Source: Antedon mediterranea (lineage: Eukaryota > Echinodermata > Crinoidea > Comatulida > Antedonidae). Taken from it: a DNA stretch of 64,000 bases. Below, piece by piece: positions 1-12,167 of the stretch. The DNA lies in contig NC_092671.1 in assembly GCF_964355755.1 (NCBI RefSeq), positions 19,680,001 to 19,744,000 on the forward strand. Direction: 5' to 3'. How positions within the stretch are numbered: position 1 is the first letter of the stretch; every line of letters starts with the position of its first letter. The notes under the pieces were generated by a model. The model was not told where the DNA came from. It ran no database searches and was given only the letters and a program-made list of their open reading frames with translations. The translations under genes and the position numbers were made by a program.

Positions 1-1169
1 ACTGTGCTCAAGTGGACCCAATTTGGAGCCAGTGGAGCACAGTGATATAAAATAGAAATAAGTCACTAAATTTTAATATCTTTTCGTATGTTAATACACT
101 GTGCTCAAGTGGACCTAATTTGGAGCCAGTGGAGCACAGTGATATAAAATAGAAAAAAGCCACTGAATTTTAATATCTTTTCGTTTGTTAATACACTGTG
201 CTCAAGTGGACCCAATTTGGCGCCAGGAGAGCACAGTGATATAAAATAGAAATAAGTCATTGAATGTTAATATATTTTCGTATGTTAATACACTGTGCTC
301 AAGTGGACCCAATTTGGAGCCAGGGGAGCACAGTGATATAAAATAGAAATAAGTCACTGAATGTTAATATCTTTTCGTATGTTAATACACTGTGCTCAAG
401 AAGTGGACCCAATTTGGAGCCAGTGGAGCACAGTGATAAAAAAAATAGAAATAAGTCACTGAATTTTAATATCTTTTCGTATGTTAATACACTGTGCTCA
501 ACTGGACCCAATTTGGAGCTAGTGGAGCACAGTGATATAAAATAGAAATAAGTCACTGAATTTTAATATCTTTTCGTATGTTAATACACTGTGCTCAAGA
601 AGTGGACCCAATATGGAACCAGTGGAGCACAGTGATATAAAATAGAAATAAGTCACTGAATTTTAATATCTTTTCGTATGTTAATACCCTGTGCTCAAGT
701 GGACCCAACCCAATTTGGAGCTAGGGGAGCACAGTGATATAAAATAGAAATAAGTCACTGAATTTTAATATCTTATCGTATGTTAATAAACTGTGCTCAA
801 GTGGACCCAATTTGGAGCCAGTGGAGCACAGTGATATAAAATAGAAATAAGTCACTAAATTTTAATATCTTTTCGTATGTTAATACACTGTGCTCAAGTG
901 GACCCAATTTGGAGCCAGTGGAGCACAGTGATATAAAATAGAAAAAAGTCACTGAATTTTAATATCTTTTCGTTTGTTAATACACTGTGCTCAAGTGGAC
1001 CCAATTTGGCGCCAGGAGAGCACAGTGATATAAAATAGAAATAAGTCATTGAATGTTAATATATTTTCGTATGTTAATACACTGTGCTCAAGTGGACCCA
1101 ATTTGGAGCCAGGGGAGCACAGTGATATAAAATAGAAATAAGTCACTGAATGTTAATATCTTTTCGTAT
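1..1169 (+). repeat. 97-bp tandem array, part 1 (about 12 units)
   Basis: Unit starts fall near 1, 98, 195, 292, 389, 491, 588, 685, 790, 887, 984 and 1081, a 97-bp period with small insertions. Each unit contains CACTGTGCTC and, about 25 bases on, its exact inverse GAGCACAGTG (for example 97-106 and 132-141), so every unit can form a hairpin. Variant units recur in the same order: the four units from position 1 match those from about 790 in diagnostic changes (ACTAAATTTT, AAAAAAG, GGCGCCAGGAGAG, AGGGGAG). This indicates a higher-order period of about eight units. Small frames in the array are artefacts of the repeat. Confidence 0.95.
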
Positions 1170-1787
1170 TGTAATATAACGATATACTTTTATATTTAAG
1201 AAATCGACCTTTGTATTGGAATTCAAATAAGTTCACAAACTTGACCCAGAAAGTCCAGAGGAGAGTTTGTCCAGATGTTTTAATGACCATTTAGTTTATA
1301 ATCGAATCCCTAAAGCTTAACTTTGTGACTGTTCCCATCGTAAAAAAATTAGATATTGACAGTTTTTAGCAGAGATTCGACAGGGCCAATTCATCATTGT
1401 AACCTCCCCAGATAAGATCAATCACTCCCACTTAAACACCCCTGGATCAACTTAGGACCAATCGTTACCCTCACAGATTACGTAGTGACATATGCAAATG
1501 AACCGAGGGCCAATATACTCACAAGTTTCAGAAGGGCCCAGACACACCTCACAGTCACTTCTTCAGAAGAACATCTACACCTTACAGCCACTTCTCCAGA
1601 AGCAGACTAACACACTTCACACCTCACCGACAGCATCACTGATCCCCTGTATCCTTATCCTAATAGTATATTGTACCGAATCATTATCGTACTGAAGTAT
1701 TATACTGAATAAACAATATATGTGTTACGACAGTTAAGCGAGTAAGAGTCTTTCATTAGTACCTCAACAACACAACACTATATTACA
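1170..1787 (+). mobile_element. Solo LTR (618 bp) inserted in the 97-bp array
   Basis: The segment begins TGTAATATA and ends TATATTACA, a perfect 9-bp inverted terminus of TG...CA type. It is flanked by GTAT at 1166-1169 and 1788-1791, and removing one copy restores the normal array word CGTATGTTAAT. An AATAAA at 1708-1713 near the right end fits an R/U5 region and suggests the plus orientation. No internal retrotransposon coding sequence is present, so this is best read as a solo LTR left by LTR-LTR recombination. A non-autonomous DNA element with a 4-bp duplication is the alternative. The 67-codon frame inside resembles nothing known to me. Confidence 0.7.
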
Positions 1788-2640
1788 GTATGTTAATACA
1801 CTGTGCTCAAGAAGTGGACCCAATTTGGAGCCAGTGGAGCACAGTGATAAAAAAATAGAAATAAGTCACTGAATTTTAATATCTTTTCGTATGTTAATAC
1901 ACTGTGCTCAACTGGACCCAATTTGGAGCTAGTGGAGCACAGTGATATAAAATAGAAATAAGTCACTGAATTTTAATATCTTATCGTATGTTAATACACT
2001 GTGCTCAAGTGGACCCAATTTGGAGTCAGTGGAGCACAGTGATATAAAATAGAAATAAGTCACTAAATTTTAATATCTTTTCGTATGTTAATACACTGTG
2101 CTCAAGTGGACCCAATTTGGAGCCAGTGGAGCACAGTGATATAAAATAGAAAAAAGTCACTGAATTTTAATATCTTTTCGTATGTTAATACACTGTGCTC
2201 AAGTGGACCCAATTTGGCGCCAGGAGAGCACAGTGATATAAAATAGAAATAAGTCATTGAATGTTAATATATTTTCGTATGTTAATACACTGTGCTCAAG
2301 TGGACCCAATTTGGCGCCAGTGGAGCACAGTGATATAAAATGGAAAAAGTCACTGAATTTTAATATATTTTCGTATTTAATATATAGGCCTACACTATGC
2401 TCAAGTGGACCCGATTTGGAGCCAGGGGAGCACTGTATAAAATAGAAATAAGTCACTGAATTTTAATATATCTTTTCGTATTATGTGTTAATACACTGTG
2501 CTTACGTGGACCCAATTTGGCGCGCGCGCCCGTGAGCACACAGTGATATAAAATAGAAAAAAGTCACTAAATGTTAATATATTTTCGTATGTTAATACAC
2601 TGTGCTCAAGTGGACCCAATTTGGCACCAATGGGAGCACA
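1788..2640 (+). repeat. 97-bp tandem array, part 2 (about 9 units)
   Basis: The array resumes exactly where the LTR interrupted it. Units start near 1800, 1902, 1999, 2096, 2192, 2289, 2395, 2498 and 2598. The first two carry the same variants (AAGAAGTGG, then CAACTGG with GCTAGTGG) as units 5 and 6 of part 1, continuing the higher-order order. The last units drift: one has a GCGCGCGCGC-type insertion near 2520 and a 'TATAGGCCTACAC' variant lies near 2390. The array ends where the unique arm begins. Confidence 0.93.
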
Positions 2641-2870
2641 GGGAAATAGTCACATACAAAAACATCGAGAAAAAATACTTCTGGAATTAAAAAATATTTC
2701 AAACTTGGTATATATGTTCAATATCGGTTACTCCATCCGTAAACCAAAAGAAAAAATAGTTTCAAGCCACATCAGTGATTTTAATAACTTGCGTTCGCTT
2801 AAGATAATACTTATGAAAAAACATACAATAATTCCGACACATATTATGTTAAACTGTAATAATGATTTTG
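2600..2870 (+). repeat. Left inner arm of the foldback element
   Basis: This segment (from GGGAAATAGTCACATAC through TTTCAAGCCACATCAG to the CGTTCG/ATTCCGACACAT region) is matched in reverse complement at about 3100-3330 with scattered substitutions and small indels. A stretch at 2808-2855 is also loosely repeated in direct orientation at 2938-2985. The 89-codon frame here has no recognisable product. Confidence 0.85.
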
Positions 2871-3099
2871 ACAACAACAGAAACGGTTAGGAATTCGATT
2901 TTTTCCCTGTAAATTGAGCAACTTAAATTAAATAAATACTTATGAAAGAACTTACAATTCCAACACATTTTTTTTAAACTTTAGCGATTAAAAAAAAGAC
3001 ATATGTTAAAAATATGAATTATGTAGTAACATATTGAACGTGTAGTAACCTATTGAACGTATACTATCAAATTTCAAACGTGTGGACAATTATTTTATG

Positions 3100-3390
3100 A
3101 CGATCAAAATTTAAAGTTTAAAAAATGTGTTGGAATTCTATGTTCTATCATAAATATACATTTTAAACGAACGAAAATTACTAAAATCACTGATGTGGCT
3201 TGAAACTTATTTTTCTTTTGCATTACGGATGGAGTAACCGATATTGAACTTATATACCAAGTTTGAAATATTGTTGAAATCCAGAAGTATTTTTTCTTGA
3301 TGTTTTTGTATGTGACTATTTCCCTGTGCTCCACTGGCGCCAAATTGGATCCATTGGAGCACAGTGTATTAACATACGAACATTTCTTTT
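3100..3390 (-). repeat. Right inner arm of the foldback element plus one inverted 97-bp unit
   Basis: Reading the minus strand from 3385 gives one array unit (CACTGTGCTC ... GGAGCACAGGG), followed by the same unique sequence as 2640-2870. The spacer side holds a short direct repeat, GTAGTAACATATTGAACGT, near 3026-3061. The open frames on both strands across this segment come from the repeat and match no known protein. Confidence 0.85.
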
Positions 3391-3943
3391 GTAAAAAAAA
3401 AATACTCTTTAATTTCAATATATATTTCTTGGTATATTTTTTATTTAAGTATATACAGTTTCGGCAAAGAATATATATTCTTTGCTTTCGGCCACAAAAT
3501 ATTTCTATGGCGCGCCATTCACGCATATATTAGACCGTGCTATTTTTTTTTTTATCGCATCTCATGCTTTGTTGTATAGTATTTTTATGACTATTACTAC
3601 ACATTACAGTGTTATCATTCTTAACGTTATTCCACTACAATTTGCATTTATTAGATTACACGCCGTGTACGTGTGATCTCGGCCGGCTCCTCTTTGGTTG
3701 CTCCGATCCCCTGTTATTTTTGATTTTTCAAAAAAGAGGGACTTTTGTATGTCGTTTAGATTGTATACTAATAACTATATCATTCGGAATTTGGGCCTAG
3801 GCCCTACTATTTTAAAAAAAATGCACCTTGCTAATGTTAATGATTGATTAATTAATTATTATTATTATTGTCCTTTCTTCTACATTAATCAATAATTTAA
3901 TGTAGGTCTAGAAACAATAAATAATATAATCATCTATCCTAAA
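3391..3943. other. Unassigned AT-rich stretch
   Basis: I see no gene, tandem repeat or transposon end here. Small frames of about 63 codons at 3482-3800 have no family resemblance and no splice context. A short ATT-rich tract lies near 3845-3870. Confidence 0.5.
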
Positions 3944-4105
3944 AAGCTTTGTCTACACTATAAAACTAGTTTGACAAAAAAAGTATGATGTGCCCAAATA
4001 CGGTGGCGATGCCCTAACGGTAGTGATGGATATGACATTATCATGTCCATATGGGAACATGAAATTTTGTTCTCACATAAAAGTATGATAGTGTTGACAG
4101 AGCTT
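3944..4105. mobile_element. Short MITE with AAGCT(T/C)TGTC(T/A)ACACTAT ends
   Basis: The left end reads AAGCTTTGTCTACACTAT and the right end, on the opposite strand, AAGCTCTGTCAACACTAT. These are imperfect terminal inverted repeats of about 18 bp around 160 bp of non-coding sequence. A second, truncated copy lies at 52524-52640. The target duplication is not clear (A-rich flanks), so no superfamily is assigned. Confidence 0.6.
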
Positions 4106-4574
4106 AAGGAGAAAAATGAATGTATGCCTACGGGCTGAGTTCTTTCTCTGAGTTATAATTCGTTGAATAATGGAATAATAATTATAATCTCACGCGTCAT
4201 AACACCCCAGAATGAGAAGATTACAGGGGTTCAAACATCGCCCAAACGGGTGTTATTTAGAGGGGAAAAAAACTCTTCTTATAACTCAAATACATATAGG
4301 CCTATTATTATTAATTATATAGTTTTATAGCTTTTCATCTGTTTAGCGGTTAAGGATGAGGACTTAATTAAAACTGTATGTTCGCACTTTGGCGCTGATG
4401 AGGTTTCCGCATCCCCGGGATGAATATTAATACAATGCAAATTTAGATAAAAACATACTGACACTCAATAAATCTGTTATGGTTTTGAGTTTTCTACACT
4501 TATGTAGGTTGGGTTGGTTTAAGCATCAAGGTGTACATTTTAACTAACGTGTATAAGATCGGAACACATCTATT

Positions 4575-4720
4575 ATTAGTCGCGTGGACGCGACTCTATA
4601 GTTCACTATGTCTGTCGGTCCGGTATCACTATGCGTTTTATCGCTTTCTGACCTTATCTTGATATCAGTTTAATCTAGCTAAGTCAATTTTTCACAGTAT
4701 ATTCCTTATGGGCCGGGCGC
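4575..4720 (+). repeat. Dispersed repeat A, copy 1 (terminal hairpin, GGTC-rich)
   Basis: It starts with the hairpin AGTCGCGTGGACGCGACT (4578-4595), then CTATAGTTCACTATGTC, a GTCGGTCCGG stretch and GGTATCACTATGCGTTTTAT. The same sequence occurs at 16186-16350 (plus) and ending at 50432 (minus), so it is an interspersed family. No coding capacity was seen. Confidence 0.8.
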
Positions 4721-4924
4721 CAGGAAGCGATGTGGTTATGTTTTCACGGTGCGCAATAAAAAAGTACGCGGTCTACGCAAGATTTAACGAAATCACGTTT
4801 GTAATCATATCTTCACAACCATGAATCACAATAAAATAAAATTTGGTACTCATAAATTTCAGGGCATAAATAATCACATGGCAATACAATTACGTGCGTA
4901 GCGCATATAATGCATACGTACGCG

Positions 4925-5130
4925 CGCTTAACATTTTCAAAATTTATTTTCGATGAAATAAGAGTACATTTCAGGCAATTTTAAGCGTTTACAAAATTGC
5001 CATGAGTGCGTGCGCGTTAAATGATTGCGCACTCTTTTTGCCCGATTTCTGTTTTCTTGACTTACTTTTAAACTCGAAATTAAGTTATACGAGCACGTCA
5101 AAAGTGACAGGCTACGCACGTGTAAATTAA
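4925..5130. repeat. Dispersed repeat B, copy 1
   Basis: The reverse complement of this segment (AATTTACACGTGCGTAGCC, then CTGTCACTTTTGA and GTGCTCGTATAAC, through AAAAAGAGTGCG and ATGGCAATTTT) is found again in the plus orientation at about 55355-55560. A more diverged relative may lie at 50450-50720. The 60-codon minus frame across it is not a gene I recognise. Confidence 0.7.
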
Positions 5131-5186
5131 AAAAATATAAATGTTTTTAAACATTTCAACATTTTTAAACATCTTCAGTAATTTCG

Positions 5187-5575
5187 GTCAGTTGGTAGGT
5201 TGGTCGGTCGGTCGGTAAACACTAATGAGCACGCGACTGCAGCCATCTATATGGCGTTGTTATAAGTGAGAGAGTTTGTACGTCTGTTTGTCTGTTTGTT
5301 TGTTTGTTCGTTATACACATTTTTGTTACTGCACGTAACCTTATATATGGGGTACCAAAATGACCGTAATTGTACCGGGAAGGTTCTAAACTACATTTCA
5401 ACATCATCCGCCATCTAGGATCCAAGTTATGGACCAAAATGTGGTCAAAATGGCCCACTTTCGATGTTTGTTCGTTATACAAATTTCTGTTTCTGCACGT
5501 AACCATACATATAGGGTATCAAAATGATCGCAATTGTACCCGGAAGGTTCTAAACTACATTTCAAAAATTCCCTA
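5187..5575. repeat. GTTT/GGTC-rich tract and ~100-bp direct duplication
   Basis: A GGTC run (5199-5216) and a GTTT microsatellite (5281-5310) precede two direct copies of an approximately 100-bp sequence at 5307-5405 and 5470-5570. Both run from TTCGTTATACA through CTGCACGTAACC to GGTTCTAAACTACATTTCA. The copies differ at about one base in ten. Frames on both strands come from the repeat. Confidence 0.75.
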
Positions 5576-5919
5576 GGAAAAAGTCTTTTTGGTTTGTGAT
5601 GTCATTTTTGCTTGAGAGCTCGGGGTTGTGTAGGCTATCGAAATGTAAAATTATACTACAAAAGTTTTACAGTATTTGAATTATCCTCAGCAAGGCGTTT
5701 TGGGAAATAGAGATAGATAGATATACATATTTTTTAATCATTAACCAATATCACACCTATTCATTTACACATTTAGCAAAGTCCAGCTATGTATCGGTCT
5801 CTTGGATTGTCTCATTAGGCCTACAGCTCAGACATTCATTCCTGTGTGAACATAATTATATACACTTCTTTACTGTTACTGTGTTCTACTACTACATTTG
5901 AACATCATCCGCCATCCAG

Positions 5920-6033
5920 AGTGATGTATGCGTAATCACAAGATTGGGAATCGACGGACGCAACAGTGCTGCAAACATCGCAGGTTTGATTTCCCAATTG
6001 TGATTATATGCAATACAGGGGAAATACATCACT
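5920..6033. mobile_element. Palindromic MITE-like element
   Basis: The ends AGTGATGTAT and ATACATCACT are perfect inverses. Inside them is a second inverted pair (TAATCACAAGATTGGGAA against TTCCCAATTGTGATTA). The result is a 114-bp imperfect hairpin. A sequence ending GTTCTAGTGGGAACCACGCTT follows directly (6050-6080) and resembles the right end of the MITE at 33654-33807, so the locus may be nested. Confidence 0.6.
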
Positions 6034-6083
6034 TTGCGTCGATACGTCGTTGCGTTTCGTTCTAGTGGGAACCACGCTTAAGT

Positions 6084-9000
6084 AAGAAATTGGTGAATTT
6101 GGTTTTACCTGCCAAAATAACTCTTGTTTCAGTGAGAGGGTGCTACGTAAAATAAACCTACTAACTTGCTAACAGAGCTGCTGCGTCTATTCAACCTGGA
6201 CTCGCAAAACGACCCGAATGATGATGATGATCATTATTATTTTTACCACCATTGATGGTGGGTGGTTTGATGGGTGTGCATACAATCATTCTTCCATCAT
6301 AGCTAATGGACATACTGAAGACATAATATTATAATTGGTAATTATTGTAGGCCTACTAAAATAATATAAACAGCCTGGCCTTAATCTATATATTAATTTT
6401 ACTAATCTCCTCCGAAGCCAATCACCTACAACACCAATAAAAATGTAAATGAATCAAAATGAACGCACACAAACAACACGATTGTATATAATATTATTGA
6501 ACATGAAAACAACTTAACAATTCGTTTTTCCACAACAATGTGTTTTTCAATCGATTTATGTTAAGCTTGTTTATATTATCTATATGTATCAAATAATAAT
6601 TAATACACGAACAACACCCAAAATAATAGTTTGGCATTTTATACTTTCGTTAGTGTTTGCGCGCATCATTCACAGCACAATTTTTCTTTAGCGTCTTTTA
6701 TTTTCGCCAAGTCTGAACAGTCAAAAGTAAAGTATAAATTTCCATATCTAGTATTGCTTTCATTTTTTTTAGTCTACATATATTTCAAAGTGAAGGGATA
6801 TTGTATAACAAAATCAATGGCTGTAAATACAGTAGTTTTGAATTCTATTCTTTATACAACTTGTTTTTATTTTAATAATTTGTCAAAGTACTTTTGAGAG
6901 TGCGCTTTTATTATACTTGCCCATGCAAAGTATATACAAACAAGGCAGAAAAAGAACGTTTGAAATACACTTGGGATAAAGTTATAGAATAGGACCTTTA
7001 CTTAGCAACAGTTTACAGTTAAGTATAGTTAAGTAGTATACAATCTCTAGGTACGCACTTCTGAATTCTTAGACGCTTCCTTCTTGTGCCTATTATAATA
7101 ATATAATTCCATACGCGTGTGTCCATAGCAACTATAATTCAATAAAAAGACAGCTCCTTGACTACAAGCAAACAAACATTCGAGTACATTTTAACAGAGC
7201 AAGGTAAAGTTCCTACTCACGTTATTTATTTGGTATATGTGCGTTTTACTATTATTTAGTGTATTAAAATTATTGTAGTCACATATACATCATCATCATA
7301 CCACAATTGACCTTTTCGAAAAACAAATGATCTCAAATTCTAGACTGGGGTGAGATGTATGACTATATGAGGGGTTTCGTATTTACAATGTTCGCAACCC
7401 CCCACCCATACTCTGCTTGAGGAGAGGGGTTGTTTCTCTGTAGTTGGATCCATCTACAAGAAGACAGCCTTTTCACCCACGTGGTTAGTGCTAATCACGA
7501 ATAATACAGATTCAGAAGTTGAGGCATATGCTATTCATAAATTATAACTAAAAAAGATTAATATGCAAGGCCTAAGATTTCGAATTCAAGACGCATATAC
7601 AAAACAAAGATATCCGCAATACTATAATATTTAATAATGAATGGGCCAATATTTATTAGTGACAGTAACTTAAAAAAGCAGCCATAAGCACATTGAATGA
7701 TTCATCTATTTTGTCGTCTTATAAATCTTAAAATAGCAATATCTGCTAAATAATGGATTCTAAAATAAACCCCGGTATCCAATCATATCTCTATTATATC
7801 AAAAGGTCTTATTTATATATCACAATTACCATACAATACTGTACGATTTGCTCGTCATTGTACAATGTAGATAGGGCGAAAGCCAAAATATGTCACATTA
7901 AATGGATACACTGCCATAAGAACATTACAAACTAGTTTTAATTAGCAAAATAAATATGTACACAAGAAAGTGAAACCAAATCGAATTTAACCGATTTAAA
8001 AGAATACTCACTTGATGAATTGGACCAAATTTGTTTCACTAATACAAGCACTAAAATATTTATGATATAGAATTAAATATGTTTTAAATAATTACTATAC
8101 TAACCAGAAACAGTATATAGCTTTCATTAATTATGCATAAACATTCACAGTACCACGGTATGGTTCGATCGAGCTAATGAAACCGATCCTTAAAACTAAA
8201 ATGACCACAAAGTCATAAAATTCATAAAATTGAAATAATTTACATCGCCTAATATCATTAGTGTTAATACAGTATTTTAATCGTTTATAAATTCGTTCAA
8301 TCTTTTCATAAATATAATAAGTTATTTTTTATATTGTATTATGCCAATCAACTATAGTGATATTACATCATCCAGGTAGGCCCTAATCATTGAGGTAGAA
8401 AATAAATAGTAATTCAAGGATATTCATGGAATACAGAACACAACATGGAATACTACAAAACAAAATCATCCGTGGTGAGCAAGCAGCGAGCGCGTGTCAG
8501 TCCTGCATCGCCGGATAAGTGTCGGATTTTTGAAACGCAAAATTTCATTCTGTATTACTACTGTACAATAAAATACGTCAGTGGCTATTTATATCGAAAA
8601 CATTATGTTAGAAAAACCCATCGATAGTTAGAATTTATTTTAATTTTAACTATGCCTAAACTGATTTTGGTCGAAAAAAAAATATTTGCACATTTTGTAG
8701 AATTTCGTTTCCACATTGTTTTTACATTTAACGGCGTGATGTTTGCACACATTAGTGGGTTATGAATTTGTACAGATTTGCACATTTAAAGATGCAGTGT
8801 TTGCACAAATGTGGATATTTACACATTTGAGGGCAAAATGTTTGCAAAAATGTGGTTGTTTGCACAAAATGGGACATTTTGCACATTTCACGGCCGAACA
8901 CCCTATTTTGGGACACCCCTACTATTCAGATTCCTAGGGGGATACTTCATCGAACAAAATGAGGGGCAATATGTTAATAGTTAAACCAACCCCCAAGAGG

Positions 9001-11996
9001 ACTGTTTTACGTGTGCCTACTGCATCTATACACACTATTCTTTCACGATTTGTTTAACTGTCCACCGCCGGGCCGAAATCTGGACTTGTCTATTGGATCA
9101 ACATTATTAGTACTCACAGGCAAAAGATGGAAAAATCGAAACATAATTGATTCGAAAATTAAAGGCTCCTGCGCGTTCCAGGCATTTAAAAAATACACTA
9201 TTCCAATCAAATTAAAATTATTTTTTAGAAAGAAAATAACTTAAAAAAACTTATTACACTTACTGCAATTAATATAAACAAAATCGTAGTAGAAAAGAAA
9301 ACTATTCTTAAATTATAGTAAAAATGTAATCGAAATCTAAAAAAAAAAATATTAATGGTAACATAAATACATGTATTGGCCGAAATGAATCCACAATCAT
9401 TAAATCAACCTTTAACTATCTGTATAATGACTTAAAAATGATTCTTTTTATATTACATTTTTTTAAATTACTATTTTAGTAACATTACTTATTTTTATAA
9501 ATAGAAAGGTCAAACAAATACATTGCGTAGGCCTAAAAGGGTACTGTAGAAACGATTACAATATAATCAATACTTTGCGCTACAGCAATCTGTCTGAATA
9601 TCCTGTTTTTAAAATGGCCATTCATTACTTTAGGCCTACTAATACATAAATAGGTATATTATATATTTCTTCTCGCCCCCATACAATTTCATTCTTGACC
9701 CCATATCTTGTAATTCTAATGCACACAGCTGGTGGGTAACTTACAATGATAGAGCAGTTCACTTACATAAACACAAGAAAAGGTTAAAGCAACACTTGAC
9801 ATTTTGTCTGTCTTATTCAAATTCCTTTAAAAAAAAAAGAATTTGAAATAACACCGATTGCCATATTAAATAAGTTTGTCTAAAACCCATTACTACGATA
9901 ATCTTATATAATATAAAAAAATCTATATTGGCATAACATATAGATCCCAGTTTAAAACACTTGCCACTTTAGTAGTACAACATCTATGTATGAATACCAT
10001 GTGTTATATAATTCAAGAAGCAAAATTATCCAATAATGTTCCCTTTATACAAAAATAAATAAATTGTATTTTTCCCGAGAAGTCATACCATATACAATCA
10101 CATTTTAAAACTTTCAATATCACGATGTTCTTAATCTAACTGAGCAATAAACAAATTCTTGACTTTACTTATAATTGCCAGATACCAGAATTACCTTTAT
10201 TGGAAACGTAAACACATAGGTTATGAAAAATAGGAAGCCTAAGTGATTACTATTTACAGTCATGGAGGAATTAGACTAATTCCTCTATGGTATAGTAAGA
10301 TAATTAATATAAACGTTAGGGAACATTATTAATCTTTTCATATTATTTTAAAGCATAGTCATGTGATACTGGTATAAAATCAAGATAACATTATTTATTT
10401 CAACAATATTTTACCAGGATTTTTCCATCCAGCCGAATCAAATTACCCGAAGGTGGTTCACTGGCTGAAGGGGGTGACATTTTCAACTGGTGAAGCCTTG
10501 ATTGTGTTAAAGGGAGCCAGCAATCTGCGATTTTTACTTTGGATTTCACCATAAAACCCATCATAGACAAGAAACAATACAAAATAAAGGGTATTAATTA
10601 CCTGGGTAACTACGGCAACCCCTGCACCGCCCTGTATACAATTTGATGATAATTCACAGCCTCAAGCATTCCCTCAATATGCTTTAACTAGTTCACACTG
10701 ACAGATAAATATTTTCTAGATTGATAATCTTTTGCATACCTTTCTTGTGTTTTTTAATTTATCAGTAATTGGTGATCGTTACGTGTTAGGTTATGTAAAC
10801 AACTGTTCAATAATAATAATTTTCAAAATATTTTTACTAAGGTACCCCGACTTAGATAGCACTTGGTCATCATCTTATTTAATATTTACAGTACATTGCA
10901 ATTGTGAGAATTTAACAAACTGTTACTCTTGCATTACAATGCATCCCTAAAATTACTTTTACCAATTTCAATATGGATGCTAGTTTTATGGCATTAATAC
11001 AAATGCATAAGTTGAATTCGTAGCAAAATCACAATTTTAATTTTCTTTTTATGGGAAAAAGTGACAAAGTTTACAAGTTATTTATTTTCTTGAACACAGA
11101 ACACACCTGTCGGATGATTAAAGGCCCTTTATACTACCTAAGATAAATATACATTTTCCTACAGAAAACAAGAGATAAATTTCTTCCTAGAACTATAGGA
11201 TAACCATTCTTTTTACTGTCTTTGATGAAAATAATTTTCAAACAAAACTAATATAATGAAGTCATGATCAATAATAACAATAACACTACTAATTGAGGCT
11301 ACACTTGAGGGTAAGGTGAAGAAGTTGGAGTTTCACATTTGTTAAATAAAAAAATACCAATCTACAAACTGCTGGATCTTCCATTGGCAGCTACCTCATT
11401 AAATAACTTTTTGTATATCATTTAATAGAGCCGAATTTGGAACCAACACAATTTAAAATTAGTGTGTTCCATTTATATTTTATTTTATTTACAAAATATG
11501 ATATGGCATAGTATGCTATTTATAGTCAATGGGGTACGTCCTTCATTGCATTTGCGTTTCAACAGAAAAACTAAAATAAAATAATTGATCATGCAGTTTA
11601 AAAATTTTCAATTAATTCTGGCAATAATAATATCACTCAAAAAAGAACTTGTTTTATGTATTCCAAACTATCCACACATAACAATTTAGATCAATATTAA
11701 AATCCCATATGAACTATAACATATAAAATTTACTCATAAAATATGGACCATAAAACCTTAAATTAAAAAGAGGGAACTAGTTTTATTTTCTGATTTTTTC
11801 CTTTATCAATGTTTTCAGTCTAATGCATGTTTTTACTCTAACCGAAATTCAGGGCAGTTTAATGTATGGCGTATGTAGAGTCAAGAGTTTATAAGCTGTA
11901 TACTTTTCCATAAGCTGAATGATTAATTCAAGTCTTACAAATGAGTTACTTTAAAATACAAATCTTTCCAAATCTGCAATATTCATAATATAATGT
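6084..11996. other. Gene-free AT-rich stretch downstream of ACVR2
   Basis: No exon, RNA gene or recognisable transposon protein was found. The part nearest 11996 should include the ACVR2 3' UTR, since AATAAA-type signals on the minus strand are frequent (for example near 11770 and 11480), but none can be picked with confidence. Small frames at 6631-6897, 7753-7935, 9011-9244, 10400-10582 and 10732-10950 lack any family resemblance. Confidence 0.5.
8690..8920 (+). repeat. Degenerate short tandem repeat of GTTTGCACAAATGTGG type
   Basis: Words such as GTTTGCACA, TTGCACATTT, TTTACACATTT and TTGCAAAAATGTGG recur every 25-35 bases in one direction. This fits an old, diverged minisatellite. The open frame through it is a product of the repeat. 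Confidence 0.55.
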
Positions 11997-12167
11997 TCAT
12001 ATGCTGGATTCCTTGGTAGGCAGTTCATCTATCATGATGCCAACTGAACTTGTGTTAATTGTACGACTGAGTTGTGATATCCTTGCTTCTACACATCCGG
12101 CTGATAATCTCGCCTCGGCATCATGATCCCAACACTCTTCAATTGTTGCACAATATGTTTGCATCCC
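11997..12167 (-). CDS. ACVR2: ACVR2 last coding exon: kinase C-lobe end and ESSI tail
   Basis: The exon has 57 codons including TGA. It contains the highly conserved [19 protein letters not shown] block and ends ELPTKESSI. Vertebrate ACVR2 proteins end PPKESSL. The last residues therefore keep an S-x-hydrophobic class I PDZ-binding form, which in vertebrate ACVR2A binds PDZ scaffold proteins. The acceptor is TTTTTTTAG|GGGATG. Confidence 0.95.
   Translation of the reverse strand, partial: GMQTYCATIEECWDHDAEARLSAGCVEARISQLSRTINTSSVGIMIDELPTKESSI

Larger units (their letters stand above)
1..3390. mobile_element. Foldback-like element: tandem-repeat arm, inverted inner arms, short spacer (left end outside window)
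   Basis: A long array of 97-bp repeats leads into a unique segment at about 2600-2870. That segment reappears in inverted orientation at about 3100-3385, where it ends in one inverted copy of the 97-bp unit. The spacer is about 230 bp. This modular plan (tandem repeats outside, unique inverted arms inside, little or no coding sequence) is that of foldback transposons, including the TU elements described from sea urchins; the family link is inference. No transposase is visible. The arms are very unequal, with over 20 units on the left and one on the right. The left end lies beyond position 1, so true termini and a target duplication cannot be checked. Confidence 0.65.

Noticed and set aside
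1-2640. Regular 97-bp array as a CRISPR-like locus
   Set aside because: There are no unique spacers between constant repeats: whole units repeat in tandem with drift, and the window is a eukaryotic genome with introns.
6631-6897. 88-codon plus frame as a small membrane protein
   Set aside because: Hydrophobic composition follows from T-rich DNA; no family likeness, no splice or start context.
10400-10582. Minus frame ending near SGNLIRLDGKILVKYC as a possible extra exon of ACVR2
   Set aside because: It lies 1.4 kb beyond the ACVR2 stop codon, matches no receptor sequence and has no good splice-site context.
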